A stretch of 64,000 nucleotides of DNA, taken from NCBI GenBank assembly GCA_016785225.1, contig JAFBJZ010000107.1, positions 4,402,001-4,466,000 on the forward strand, in the 5' to 3' direction. The notes beneath the pieces are model-generated. The model had not been told where the DNA came from and searched no databases. It saw only the letters and a program-made list of their open reading frames with translations. A program made the translations under genes and the position numbers. The DNA is from Psettodes erumei (taxonomy: Eukaryota; Chordata; Actinopteri; Pleuronectiformes; Psettodidae). Position 1 is the stretch's first letter. Every line of letters starts with the position of its first letter. Positions 11,701 to 24,500 of this stretch are shown here, piece by piece.

Positions 11701-14700
11701 GACAAGATGGACCTGGTGAGGAATCAGCTATCGCTGTTTTTTTCTCTTGATCCCCATGAAATTAAAGGCCCTTGAGGTACAGAAAAACATAATAATATTT
11801 TTGAAAAATAATAGAAACCCAGAAATGCTCTTTAGTGCAGCTTGGATTTACGGAATGAAATAGAAATACACAGGTTGCACTTGTTCTGCACAGAGCTGCA
11901 TGCTCATTTTCTATAAATACATACAACACAAAAAGATCACAAAGTCCAAAAGAAAAACAGAAGAGAACATTATTGAAAAACACTATATAATGCTCTGCAC
12001 AGAATTGCTTATTGTGAAAAGGTTAGACCTGCAAGGTCTAATTAGTGGCTCGCATCAAGAATATTGCGTGTAATTGCAGTTTAAAAAAGAGAGAGTCGCT
12101 TTGGTTTCTCAGATTTCTTTTGTTTGTGCATGTGTGTGTTTGCAGCAATATGAGAACTGGCGTGAAAACCAGCCAGACAACTTCTTCGCTGGAGGAGAGG
12201 ACTGCGTGGTTATGATTTCTCATGAGAATGGCAAATGGAATGACGTGCCCTGCAACTACAATCTGCCCTACGTCTGCAAGAAGGGAACAGGTGAGAACGG
12301 CGATCTGGGAGGAGAGGAGAAGGGAGGAGAGGAGAAGGTGATGTGCTACAACTTCAACAGGTGATTAAGATGACTGACACAGAGGTGAAGAGGCAGGGAG
12401 TAGTAGGATGTAAAAGAGCAACGCTGAAAGAGCTTGAGAGAAGAAAGAGATAAGTGAGAGACATCAGATTTAAGGTGCCTGTGACAGTGAGGAATCAGTC
12501 TGAAGGAGGCAGAGGGCACATGAGAAAAAAAAAGGAGAATCACAAGATAGAAAGGTGATCAAGTGTTCATGGGACCGCGTTTCTTATGCAAAGCAGCCGG
12601 TTTTCTGCGAAAGAGGCCGACAGCACATTCACCTCCAGGTGATTCCGTGTCACACTTTACAGACGTGGCACTGGAGGAGCATGTTCCTGTGCGATGGAAG
12701 AGATTAGCACCGCGCCTCTTCAATCAGTCCACGTACTTCAGATTCACACTCATTACCGCTCACCCGCGCTCCTTGTCCCATCTCTCATCATCCTCCTGCA
12801 GCTTGACTTTAAAAAGTGCTCCACGTACTTGCACATATGAGGCTCCATTTCCTCTGCCAAATGTTCTGCTTTAGGAAGGTGAAGCACGTCTTGAGGCGGA
12901 AAGTACTTTCCGCTTTATGTCCAGGATATTTAAGCTCGAGCAAAACGAGCAAACTTATTGGTTGGTTAAGTTCCTCTACATGCTGCTAACTCTTTTCTTG
13001 TCTTGCTTCACATCCCCATTTGCAGCTGTCCCCTCTTGGCGCAGTTAGGAGTTAGGCCACTACATGCTCCTCTGAGAGCCTATTAAAGCTTATTTTTGCC
13101 ACTCATTTGCATACAGGTCAGACTTATGACCAGTGGCAAGATGACAGACATATTAATAGCTAGGTGGAGATTAGCAGGCTGGTCTGAAGAAATACTGGGA
13201 CACAAGAAGCCACGAGTGGCTGCGTTCCCCCAAAACTTTCCCCAGAGCTTAGAGCAGGATGAGCTTTGTGTTTTAGCTGTACATCGGGGGCCTGTGTTTA
13301 TCAAACTGCTGAGTATAAAATCCTACACTTTCCCTCCCACTTACAAAGTTAAGAATCAAAGCTATGTATCACCTTCTGTGAGCATGTTTTGGAGTTTTTG
13401 TACAAAATATCATTGGTCAAGAGGTCAATAATATGATGGCTGAAACAGTATGTGTTAACTCATAGTGTGCTAGTTTTAGCCCACTATTGGTACTAGATTT
13501 GAATATTTAATAGGATGTTACACCACCTTTTGTTTTTGTTTTTGTTTTTGTGCATCATATGGTTTCGCATATGAGCAGCTGTCAGGTTGTCACAGAGGTA
13601 GAAAAAACGTTGGAAACCTGGTGTTCAGAACACAGAGGCCTGAGCTTTTGTCTCCAATTTTACATACGTTTAGCTTATTAATTGAAACTTAAGCCACATT
13701 TCTAACCTGGACATCTGACATTGTAACATTATTTGACAGAAAAGAAGGAAAAGCATAAAAGGTTCCCTTTAGGCAAATTATTTGTGCTTTGCCAGATGGT
13801 TTGTCATCAGGGGCCGCAAGCGTAGAGAACGTACTTCTGAAGCCTCAGGCGACGAGCACGTCTCCTGAAACATCCTGTTCTATTCTTGTCTGAAAGGAAA
13901 GGTATTTCCCTCATGAGGAAGGTGTTGCACCACCTCTGATGCACACTGTCACAAGTCCCCAGCATCCTGCCCACCTCTGACCTTAATCAGTCAGTTACAA
14001 TTACCAGCAGCTTTTCATCTCCCCCCCGCACCCCCGCCCCCGCCTCCCCGTCAGCCTCTTTTTCACTCGAGGTAACCCCATGTAATGTCTTGTCTTATCA
14101 GTGGATTTGTCGGCTCCATGCTGAGTATTCCCTGCCTGATTCCTAATGCTCGCAGCTCACGTGATCCGTTTGTCTGCTCATTAGTTTCCCCTGGGACTGA
14201 TGAGGCCGTAACAGCAGCATGTGAGCCTGGCGGACGCCTTAATCAGTCGTCCTGGAGCATCAGGGTGATGTGTCACGCAGATGGTGGTGATATTTCTTTC
14301 ATAATACTCAGAAGCGGTGAGACTGTCATCTGATGAGATGAGGGTCAGAGCTCGGAGAAAGCGAGTCAAACTTCTCACGTGTATTATTTGTACCACTCGA
14401 ACAAGCCCCAAATCATCAATCAGATGCCTGTTGAACACCGTTACACCTGCTGATTTGGCCCCAACCCTGATTTTCCACAATACCTTTTCAGCAATTGCCA
14501 AAAAATCTTTTGATTGAGCCATCTGAGATGTGTACATTTATAAAAAAAAAAGGAAAAAAAAGGTGCTGACTCATTCTGATGTGCTGTTCCTTTGGTTTTA
14601 TCGTCTGTTGTTCTGTTGTACAAATGTGTTCACATCATTAGAACATACAGGCCGAACAGAAAATTTGCAAATAAGGATATACTGTATCAAATTAATTTTT

Positions 14701-17700
14701 TCATCCGGAGAGACTTTGATATTGATGAGCAAAATTTCGGTGTTTCAACATTCAAGCTGAATTTGATAGAAACAGATTTAATAGATAGTAGATAATCAAT
14801 TTAACAAAAGACATTAGCACAGAGAGTTTTAGATTGACATTTGGATTAAAGTGAGGTGAGAAACAGTCTTTGCCTCCGAGCCCTTCCAGCGTGGAGGGGC
14901 AGGATTTCACCCACAACAGGGCATTTAAGTATAATGAAATTATTCTGCGGTTTTGATAGGTTATTATGTGCAGAGAGAGCAAATCTAATTTTGCGTGACA
15001 GAAATGGCTCGCTCTCAGGGGATTGACAGGATGTTGTCAATGCCTGGAGCAGTTGATGTCTCATTTGGTTTGTAACGTAATCATTGTGGGATGCAAACTC
15101 AACCCTGCCACTTCTGGGGTGTATTTTGACATAAAGGTGCAACTATTCTTATTTCTTAATGAATTACCCTTCCAGAGACAGTGCAGCTGTGTGTGTTTCT
15201 GGGGTAAAAAAAGACAGGTTCACCTGAGTGTGAGGAAGCCAGCAGGGGAGGAAGGTATAGTCATGCCCATCGGACATTGCCATTTTGTAGACATTGCCGC
15301 TACATGGAGTTACATGCTCTGCAGGGACACAGCACAAGTCCAGTGCACTGCCACCAGACTGTCAAGGAGCTGCTCTCTAGCCACTCTACACTTCTCACCA
15401 GCTGAAAGACTAAACTGTGCATCTCTGAACCCATTTTCAGCCGAAAGTTGGATTCATTACATTGATGGAATTTTTTTCACTTGCCCTGCGAGTATGGTTC
15501 AACATTAAGAGGAAATGAACTCGCTTCCTTTGCTGAGAGTTGGATGAGAAGGTTGACACCACGCTCACGTCTCTTAAGAGTCCCGTTAAGTACGGTGCTG
15601 CAGCTAGGCGACAGTTAGCTTAGCTTAGCATAAAGATTGAAAGCAAGGAGAAAGAGGAGTGACAGTTTGAAATATCTGCTGTGAATAAAAGGCCTGTCAG
15701 TTTGAATCTGATACAGATAAAGTTTGAAAAAAATCTTACTTCTGATACTGTCTCTCTATTTACAATAATATTGTTTACTGCTCTCTGTTTCCTGCTTTTT
15801 GTGTGATACCACTGTTGATGGTTGATGTGCTGTGGAGACGCACGGCACTTCAAAATATAATAAATGACCGGTAAGATGAAAAAAGTACAAGGGAAGGCAT
15901 GGACACACTGTGATTTATAGGTACTTTTTAAGCCATATTTTGGCACAGCGTGGTGCGGAAAATCCCCATTGTTGTCTGTCAGTTGGTCTGAGCAGCTGTT
16001 ACTGACACCTCAGCAAACACTCACACAAACAACTGCTGCATTTAGTTTTTTTTAATAAAGCAGACGGCGTTTGTTCACATCGACCGTTTCCATGTGAGAC
16101 TCGCTCACCGCGGCGTTTCGGTGAGAATGCACACACACACTTTCATGTCTCTCTGATTCGCTGTAACACGATTGCCAGCGGGTGTGCGGATGCTTTGAGG
16201 CCGTGGAGGAGTGCTGAGAGGAACCAGCATCTCTCCGCCTGCAGCTCCCCCCACGCCTCTAACTCACAGTGACGACCCCCTGCCACACAGACGCAGGCAG
16301 AAAACACCTCTCGAAAATTGAGTACGCGCTAACGCACGTGGACTGTTGGTTGCCTGGACGGAGGAGTAACTTCTCTTACGTTTGAATAAAATCGAGAATT
16401 GCTGCTAGAAACCACGGCGCCGAGGAAATTGCTCAAAGTTACATAAAAAGTTCAGTATTTACTGTAGATTTAGACCCTTCTTTCACGTCCTTCAGGCGTT
16501 ACTCTGCGAAGCCCCTTTTGCGGCTACATTTGCTTTTCCTCAGTTTAGTGACATTTCCTTTAATCCCTACTTCAATAGATTCTGACTTTGCTTGCCCCTG
16601 CTGTGAGAAATCATTCAGCGGTGTTCACAGGTGCGGGCTAATGGAAAACTACCTTTTAGCCTTCCATTTGTGTCGAGTCCGGTGTCGTCTCAAGTGAGGA
16701 GGGAAGTGCTTATTGCCCCTTCCTTCAACAACACATTAAACTGTAAATGTGGCATTAAACCTTTAATCAGGTTTAATGACATTGCTTTCCGTTATTTAGA
16801 ATTGGAGGTTGTAAGAGGTATTAGGACAAGGACAAGGGAATTAAGAGGGACTGTAATCATTTTGTGATTGGTGACCACTGATGTTTGAGTTTAGTGGAGA
16901 TTCGGGTGTGTTAATCAAAAAAAGTTGGATTTGAAAGACAAAGGGGATTAAAGTCCACAGTATAATGGAGGCGCTGGCACTTCTGCCGTCCAAGGATTTC
17001 CATAGTTACTACACAATCACCTGCTGCCTCCTTGGGGAGTGGGGAATTTGGGGACTGGCACCCCCTGACAGGAGAGTTAAAAAATGTGTGAAGTTATTGA
17101 AGTGCCGCCTTGAGGCTTGTCCATCTTGTCTTGTCTCCGACCAGACTGTCAGTCCTCTCTCCATCTCTGCAGATTGTGTAAACACTTCTCGGATTCTGCC
17201 TCAACTCTTTGCATGTCGACAATGTTGTGTAACTTTGACAGCCGCCCTCTCACTTACTCACTCACTCACTCACAGACTCGGACAGACACGCTCTCCTGCA
17301 GACATTAAATCCTGTTTTTTGATGTTTGTGCTGTGGCTGGTTTTCAAAGAGAAGCTTTTAGCCAGGATATTGTCCTGCAGTGCGTGTGTCCTTAAAGTTG
17401 GGACACAAGCCGTATGCCAAAACCACTGGGGTAGGTTAAAATGTTTTGATTAAGCACGCTGATAGAATGAATCCAGGTAAAAGACATCATTGTGGATGGA
17501 CTTTCTTTATTAAATATATACTAATCACAAAGGGGGACATGTCAAAAATCAGAAGTGCACACCCTGATTAATATTCTGTATTTCTCTGCCCCTACAGTGC
17601 TTTGTGAAGCCCCTCCCTCCGTGGATAATGCCTTTCTGATTGGTCGGAAGCGTTCCCACTACGACATCCACTCCGTGGTGCGCTACCAGTGCGTTGACGG

Positions 17701-19352
17701 CTACCTGCAGCGCCACGTGCCCACTGCTAAGTGTCGCGCCAACGGCAAGTGGGACCGACCTAAAATCATCTGCATAAAATGTGAGTTTGACACCACAGGG
17801 GTTTTTCAGAGAGCGGGGCGGCAGACAAGAGGACTGAAAGCAGTATTTCCATTTGTTGGGTCATTTTCGCATTTGCATCTTTCTTATTTTTAGCACGCAC
17901 GCCACCTTTCGCCCGCAAGGCCGAGCCTCCTACGTTAACCTCCCTCAGGAGCTGCTGTCACCAGGCGCATTCAGGCTTCCCATCCCTGCTCTCATTATTA
18001 ATAATTGCAAGCAAAAAGATAACTCTGGTTGCGGACTGAATTAAATCCCCTGGGCTTACTTAGAACTGGTAGGGGCTCCTTTGAAGTGCTTTATGCTCGA
18101 GGTGGGATTTTAAAAAAAATTTCTTACACTGTTCTAGACAAATTTTTGTAATGGGTTGACCGTCCATGGACTACAAAAGCTGTGCTAAAAAGTAGAAGTG
18201 TTCAACCAAAGTGAAATAGGAGCTTTTATACTGCATATCTTATTGTAAAAGCTTCTGGGCATGTGGAATAAAAACACACTGTAGTAATTATCTCTGTCTG
18301 ATCACAGAGGGTTTTTTCAGACAGCATGAAATGATGGCATTACAGTGTCATTGCAGAGGCAGAGCAGAGTTGCATCTCAAATCAACAATAACATATTTAT
18401 ATTATGCAGCTGTCAGACACCTTATCTCCTTTGCGCCATAAACTAATCTCACAATAAATGTTTTCCTCCCAAAAATGATTTTAAAGGACTCACTCTGACT
18501 GTGACAGAATAGACAGAATAGATGTCATAACTTTTCAGCTTAATTTCTCGCTTCCTCGGAGATATGAAGGTTGGATATATATATATAAATATTCAACACA
18601 GTGAGCCTTGTATTTCATTTCACTCTGCTCGCAGTGTGACAGTAATGATGAAATACTGAAATCATGTAGCTGCTGTTCAAAGTGATAAAGATTCCTTTGC
18701 TTATGACTCTTTATCTTTGGACAGAGTTGTTTTTATGGCCCAGAGTTGCAGCGTCGTTATCATTCATTGCAGACAACATTTCTTTGTTGGCCAAATCCAG
18801 GAAGGGACAGAGCAACCCTAATTTGGCAGTACTCCCCAAGAACGAGCGAACACTGAGGCAGCGAGTGGGTGGCTAGCTCACTGTGTTCTTGCCAAAGGCG
18901 CCCGCCCAACTGCATGCGAGATAAAACAGATTCCCTCAGTGTGGCGGAAACAGTTAAAGCATCTACAGACAACATGCGGTTTTGACCTTTCTGCTTTTTG
19001 ATCGCCTTTTTTCTTTCGCCTCTCACCTAGTTTCACCTCCCCGTGACTGTCTGTCTGAAAGCTTCTGATGCTCGTCACTCATTCATCTCCCTCTTGCATC
19101 AGCTTTTTCTCTCTTGCCTTTCATCTCGTCCCCGCTCTGACTCGCGTCTTCAATAAATCTCTGCCCTCTCTTTTATTTCACCGTCCCTTCTTGTGCGCTG
19201 TGTTTGCTCCACCAGCCCGGCGATCCCACCGTTACAGGCGCCACCACCACAAGGGCAGGAGGGAGCGCAGGAAGCACAAGAGGCACGGCCACCGAGAGGG
19301 AGGCCACCACGGAGGGGAGCCGGGTCAGGGCCACAACCACGCCCACTTCTGA
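8615..19352 (+). CDS. ncan: Neurocan (lectican proteoglycan), C-terminal five coding exons; gene is 5'-partial
   Basis: Exons 8615-8773, 11633-11715, 12146-12290, 17598-17780 and 19216-19352 join in frame to about 235 residues. Product: secreted chondroitin sulfate proteoglycan of the brain extracellular matrix, binding hyaluronan at its N-terminus and tenascins through its C-terminal lectin domain. Seen here: a C-type lectin domain with six cysteines, the WIGLND motif and the calcium-site motif ENQPDN followed by GEDC and WNDVPC; then a four-cysteine sushi domain ending KWDRPKIICIK; then a basic His-rich tail beginning RRSHR. Human neurocan has the same order and a tail that also begins RRSHR with a His run, which separates it from aggrecan, versican and brevican. 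Splice junctions around the lectin set and the sushi exon are all phase 1, typical of shuffled modules. Downstream hapln4 and tm6sf2 confirm the locus. The N-terminal part is outside the window. Confidence 0.95.
8984..9007. repeat. Perfect 10-bp inverted repeat (hairpin)
   Basis: Arms CTTTTGAAAG (8984-8993) and CTTTCAAAAG (8998-9007) are exact reverse complements around an AAAA loop. It sits about 210 bases into the intron after the first lectin exon. No function is evident. Confidence 0.8.
9577..9880. mobile_element. MITE-like element with imperfect terminal inverted repeats
   Basis: The left end reads agaggcctgtactatgaa. The reverse complement of the right end reads agaggcccggtacaatga. The element is about 304 bp, AT-rich inside, with no coding frame. 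The words cctgtactatgaagcaggtt and acccagg resemble a dispersed repeat common in teleosts that I would place among Harbinger/PIF-like MITEs; that class is recall, not shown. No clear target-site duplication is visible. Confidence 0.6.
11633..11715 (+). CDS. ncan: ncan exon: middle of C-type lectin domain
   Basis: Acceptor CTCTCACTCAG ends at 11632; donor GTGAGG starts at 11716. The 83 bases complete a split Gly and encode LSHDNTWIGLND and DDFQWTDKMDL, the central strand and first loop of the lectin fold. The exon ends in phase 0. The intron before it is 2.86 kb and carries the MITE-like element; the intron after it is 430 bases. Confidence 0.95.
12146..12290 (+). CDS. ncan: ncan exon: calcium-site half of C-type lectin domain
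   Basis: Acceptor GTGTGTTTGCAG ends at 12145; donor GTGAGA starts at 12291. It encodes QYENWRENQPDNFF, GGEDC, NGKWNDVPC and LPYVCKKGT. The QPD and WND motifs are the calcium-2 site residues of the fold. In lecticans this surface binds tenascin rather than a simple sugar (family knowledge). It ends with one base of a split Val codon. Confidence 0.96.
12291..17597 (+). other. ncan: ncan intron between lectin and sushi exons
   Basis: A 5.3-kb intron with no exon signature. It holds a (GTTTTT)n run at 13528-13550, a C-rich run near 14020-14050 and a dispersed repeat at 15523-15650. Open frames of 161 codons (15023-15508) and 162 codons (16965-17453) have no domain or compositional support and are taken as chance. 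Confidence 0.8.
15523..15650 (+). repeat. Dispersed teleost repeat (TTAGCTTAGCTTAGCATAAAG type), copy 1
   Basis: Contains ttgctgagagttggatgag, then gttgacacc and ttagcttagcttagcataa. A second, more diverged copy lies at 48480-48600 with ttgctgagag, gattgacac and gagctaagttaagc in the same order. The pattern is familiar from perciform genomes as a short interspersed repeat; its class is not certain. Confidence 0.6.
17598..17780 (+). CDS. ncan: ncan exon: sushi (CCP) domain
   Basis: Acceptor TGCCCCTACAG ends at 17597; donor GTGAGT starts at 17781. The 183-base exon is symmetrical (phase 1 at both ends) and holds one complement-control module: cysteines in VLCEAPP, RYQCVDGY, AKCRANGKWDRP and IICIK. 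The stretch NGKWDRP is the conserved Trp region of the module. It closely matches the human neurocan sushi domain as I recall it. Confidence 0.96.
19216..19352 (+). CDS. ncan: ncan last coding exon: His/Arg/Lys-rich C-terminal tail and stop
   Basis: Acceptor TTTGCTCCACCAG ends at 19215 and the stop TGA is 19350-19352. Including the split Ser, the exon encodes 45 residues, of which 12 are His and 14 are Arg or Lys. It starts SRRSHRYRRHHHKGRRERRK and ends GHNHAHF. Human neurocan ends in a comparable RRSHR plus poly-His and RKERRKHKK tail, so the exon is homologous although its far end has diverged. Confidence 0.93.
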
Positions 19353-19831
19353 ACCCAAAAAAAAAAACCATCCCCTTTCCTTTTCTCCTCTCCTGCCAGC
19401 TGCAGTTTGCCTGTCTCCCTGTCATCCACATTTGCCCAAACACTACTTCACAACCTTACCTTACCCCCCCCCACACACACACACACCCCCACAGCCACCC
19501 CACACTGCCCTGCCATGCCCTTAGCTCCACCCCTGGCTGGAGTCAGCCTTTATCATAGTCAAGTTTGAAGCCTGCCAAAGTGCTGCCAGGCTTAACCAGG
19601 ACAATAGTAACTCCCTTTGTACTCCTTTTACTTTTCTTTCTCTGTTTTACTTTCTTGTCTTAAGACGTCTGCCCACCCACCCCCCACCCCCACCCCTCTT
19701 GACCCAGTTACTCTCCCTTCGAGCTCGACGACGACCTGAAACAAGGGGCTACGCTGACCTGTTTTTGAAAAAAAAAATACCTTTGAGATCTACAGCAAAC
19801 AGTCTTCAGAGAGCAGTGGTTTAGTACAAAC

Positions 19832-19839
19832 TGTAAATA
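19832..19839 (+). promoter_or_regulatory. ncan: Pumilio-response-like element in ncan 3' UTR
   Basis: TGTAAATA matches the Pumilio consensus UGUANAUA exactly. It lies 480 bases after the stop codon. An 8-base match can arise by chance in AT-rich sequence. Confidence 0.4.
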
Positions 19840-21489
19840 GGGACATCGCATCAAAATCAGACGAGTCAAGGAAAGCATCATGTTGTTGACTTGAGCCTTT
19901 TGTCTGTTGAACGCGCATTATTTTTTACAAATAGTGTTTTTATTTCTTGACTCTGCTGCTTTTGGTTTGCTCTTTGTAAGACATTGTACTTGATTTAAGG
20001 CGACATGAAGTTGTTCTGGAACAGATTTAATCGATTTTCTTTCAATCAGAGGCAGTTGTAATTGAATTATTTGATTGTTAGCGTTGTATCTTCTTGTCAG
20101 TGTGAGACAGTTACTTTAGATCAGATGCTAAAACCCCCAGAGGAAAATGGAAAAAAAAACACACACACATTGTGCTTTAGTTCCGTTTCATCAGGTCACG
20201 TTACATATCATTCACTTTTTTTAGAAGTGTCGAACAATCTCAAACAGCTCTTGTTGTCGAGGGTTAACCTCAACGTTTGATGTGAGTTTGTCTCCGCTCA
20301 GCTCAGCATCCCCACGTTTGCCTCCCCTTTTCTCACCATTTATGCTGCTGTAGGAAGGTGTGCTGTGAATTAATCAAGGTGATGCAGCAGGGTGACGTTC
20401 CTCCCGCTCATCTGTTTGTCCTTCATGTTGGAGTTTTACTCCTTTTCGGTATGAAGAGAAGAGATTATGCCGTCAGCCAGGCATGAGAGATACCGGGAGA
20501 GGCGGAGCAGGTTATCTATCCAGATACAGTAGTCTGCTCATATGTCATGGAAAGCACAAGATTATGTCCATGTGCAGAGGCTTAGTTGCGCTGCAAAAAA
20601 TCCTTCAAAATTTTATGATCATTCTGCAGTCTGATGAGAAATTCCTTGCTTTATTTTCTCACTGCATTTCCCATCGTGTCAGGATCACAAAAGAGTCAAC
20701 AAAGAGTGTGATTGCAACAAGACAAGAATGAAGCAGGTCTTTGCATTAGTTGTATTTGCATTAACAACTACAAGTGACCTCAGGCAGCTGTGCTCATAAT
20801 GACTTACCAGTCTTAAACCAAGTAGTTTTGCTTAAATCTAATCATAACTCAACCATCGTGTGTTTGCGATGGCCACTTTCCCAAAGTCTTTCCCCAACCT
20901 CAGCAAAGCAGCTGTTCGGTGCATCTTCATTCTGCTGATCTGGGCGACAGCTCAGCAAAATATACAAGCTGCTTTTGGATCGCACAGTGACAGACTACCT
21001 ATTTTGTTGTTCATGTGAGGACATGTTCTTAAAAGAAGCTTAAAACCCAAAAAGCATGTTAGACTATTCCTCACTTGTTTAAAAAAAAGAATTTGAAACT
21101 GTTGTGGTGGATTCCATAAAACCAAAACAGTAAGAAGAAAACGTTTCATTGAGTTGGCTGGAACTGCAGATTTGTGATCATTTTTGTTTGGTTTGTCGGT
21201 ATAAACACAGCCTTTTACATTACAGCTGTAAATACGAGATTAAATGACTCAAGATTGCATGGATGGATTTTTGCAGCGTGCAGGGCTCTGCTCGTATTAT
21301 TGGCGCTCGAAACCAGATGGGTTGGGCATGTGGTGAGGGGAACAGACATGACAGCCAGCGGAGACTAATGCTGATGACTGCTGGATCATGAATCAAAGGT
21401 GCGCATACAGGGTATGAGAACGATCATAAGTCAGACGGAGATGTTGAGATCTTTCTCATCGCAGTGCGTGTGTTTCTGTTAGCTCTGCC

Positions 21490-21514
21490 TGTGTGTGTGT
21501 GTGTGTGTGTGTGT
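21490..21514. repeat. (TG)12 microsatellite
   Basis: Uninterrupted TG run followed by TTTT, in the ncan 3' flank. Confidence 0.95.
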
Positions 21515-24500
21515 TTTTATGATCGAGGATGATGACAGCGGCTGGGGTCCCAGAGGATGATGATAGAGAGGGTCAGCAGAGATTAAGGCTTCCCCATTTC
21601 TGGGGCAGAGCGAGACTCACACCTGTGCTCGCGTGTCCTGCTTTAAAGAGAGGTTTGAGATGGAGAGAACAAGCGCTTTGCTTTCTTTTCCTTCCACTTC
21701 ACTGCCAGGCTAAATTCCTCTTCTTTATTTTTTAAAGCTAGCACTTGAGGTTGGAGCTTCTGGGATTATGGCCCAAACACTGACTCTGTCACTTTTATGC
21801 TTTATGTTTCTCCATTTTGTTCTGCTTTTCCTCCTTCACCACCTCTTTTAGCACTGTTCATTTATCTTCCTCTCTCCAGTTTCTTTTTACTGTCACTGTC
21901 TTTTTTACAACGGTAAAACAGCGGAGGATCAGCCAACCAAAATTAAGTTGAAACATCTCTTTTTTTGATGAAACAATATTCAGCAGGACCGCTTAAGATT
22001 GCGATTGGGTTATATAAAGCCAGGCGAGGTAAGAAAATCAATCCTGTGCACATTAATTCTGCGCCTTTGTTTGTCTCTTCTCACCTTGGCAATGACAACA
22101 CTCCTCGGCACGGGGAAGAATAGTGAACCTACACCTCTCTATCAGTTTAATTAATCTACTGCATGCCTAATTAACAAGTTGCATTATCTACAGAACCACA
22201 GAGCTGCGATGACAAGAGAAGGGTTAGGTTGACGGACAGCCAGAGGAATGTTTAGGGTGACAGACAGGAGGCCTGGAGAACTGTCACAGCCGTCAAACCC
22301 CTGTCGCTGCGTAGATGTCAGGCTGCCGTGGGCGCGGGGAAAATGGATTGACCACGGGTGGATGAATGAAAGGGCAGACAGAGGCCCCTCTCGGAGTAAT
22401 TCAAATCTGAGTTGATGCCCAGAGACAGTGCAATTACAGTTGTGTGAGGGTTCAGCGGTGTCGCTGGAGACGAAAACTTTTGAAAAAATGATGTGCAACA
22501 GTGATGAGGACCAAAATGTGGGCTATAAAACAGCATGAGGAGACAAACATAACAAAATTAAATGAAACAGGACTTGCTTGACAAACTGACGTTGAAGCCA
22601 CTCGTCTATCTTTTGTTGCCTCTGCAGGGATGATTAGGTCCAGAGCAAGAGCACTGCACACTTATGTAAATCGTCCATCCTTAATGAGTCGGTTTCCAAA
22701 CAGCCAAAATAAAATAGACACTAAATAAAAAAGATCTGTCGAGTTTGCGATGGTGATACCCCCGCATGTTTATGTGGTATTTTTAAGGGAACAGCTTGCT
22801 TCTGGCACATCCTCTGGGACTGGTCACTGTTTTTGAAGGTGTTAGGCTTTCTCACGGCATCTCTCTCACAATAACACTTTAAGTATTGAATGCATGAAAA
22901 CAAACAGTCTGCCTCACTTTTTTTTTTCTTCAAACGCTACAAACCCCTCCCCTTGATCTCCTCCACTCACACCCTCTCCTACCTCCTCTTGTTGGTCTGT
23001 TGTCAAAGCCCCAAAGGCCGGCGGGCAGACAGCGACAAAGCCTTTTGATTGCGAGTCCTCATTTCTCTTAATGAATCTCAGCTGTCTCTTGGCCCAGCAG
23101 CGAGTATCACACCTGAGGGGAGAGCGGCAGGCGCAGCCAGCAGGCCTCTTCTGAGGCTTAGCCAGCTATCCTGATGGCGACCCAGCTCATCATTTAACAG
23201 AGCTCTGTAAAAGACGCTCTTCAAAGTGCACGTGATGGGTGAATCCATCACATCGTTACTGTACATCCTGAGAAAAAGCTGCATTCTCACCAGATGATGA
23301 GAACATGGATATAAAGAGACGACGCTGTTCTTTCACAGCAGGATCGGGCCAGTTAGCTCTACAGTATTATAAATGCTCCTCAACATGTACATGATGGCTC
23401 ACGTACATTTCAGCAGACTAACACACTGTCCAATCCACTCCTTGCACTTTCGCTCTTGCCTTTTTGAAACGCACACCTCTGCTGCGTTGAGAATTCCGAA
23501 GCTTGACAGGCCTGCCATGCCTAGTTAACGGTTGTTAAGATATGATCGGGCAGTCGCTGCTGGGAGAAAAGGTTTAGTAAAGGGCCAGTTCTGAATCAAT
23601 CAATTAATGATGTAGTAACTGCTGGTGATATTTCAGGAGGACAGAAAAAGAAAACCTACTAGATGAGTTGGTCTGTTTATTTGATATCGAGAGAAACGAG
23701 TGACGGGCAGCTGTGAGTCCATCTGCAAACGGCACGAAAGACGGCTGAAAATCTGTGTTCCCTGCATGTAATGTAACAACTGTCCCTGAGTGGAAACCCG
23801 AAGCACTCGAATGCAGCACCCGTCAGCAATGACAACCTGACAAGAGTCTTGGAGGCTGTTGTCCTCAGTCACACACAGACAGACTATTGATTTCATGATT
23901 AGGCTGTCTGTCTTGGGTTCCTATTTAGACTGTCGATGGCATTGATGGCGCAACAGCGTCGACTTACCGCTGGTTGTTTTCTAAATGACAAGAAAACAGA
24001 GTATCATTGTTAATCCCTGCACTCCTCTGTGCCCCGGCAAACAAGTAAATAAATCTGTTTACTCGCTCATGTATGTGGCTCTACTTGGATATAGTTTCTT
24101 CATCATTTGCGTCATCATCTTATTCGGATCTCCCTCTCATCAGACATTTCAAAAACTCTTTTCCTTTCCTTTTGTGGACTGCTGAATTAACTGGGCACCT
24201 AATGTATTTGTACACCCCTAGTGGCATTGGTGTGACATTGCGCCTGTGTCTGATACTGAGTTGAGACATTTTATCATTGTCAAGTGCACGGCTGCATTCT
24301 GTTGGGATGGATGGATGAATGAATGGAGACATGTTACAAGGGGAGAATGAGTAATGAGAGAGACAAATGCAGAGCAGGAAACCAATGACAAACACTCCTT
24401 TTCTCCTCTGTGATGTAAATACTCTGAGGTTTTTCTTTTCATTTTTCCTGGAATCCATTTAAACTCTGGGTGTGTTTGTTGCTTAGCCTCTCTGGACCTT

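Noticed and set aside
15023..15508. 161-codon frame in an ncan intron
   Set aside because: No recognisable family; it lies between the lectin and sushi exons and fits no lectican module.
16965..17453. 162-codon frame just before the sushi exon
   Set aside because: Contains a CTCA repeat run and several Cys but no EGF or other spacing; the real exon starts at 17598 in another context.
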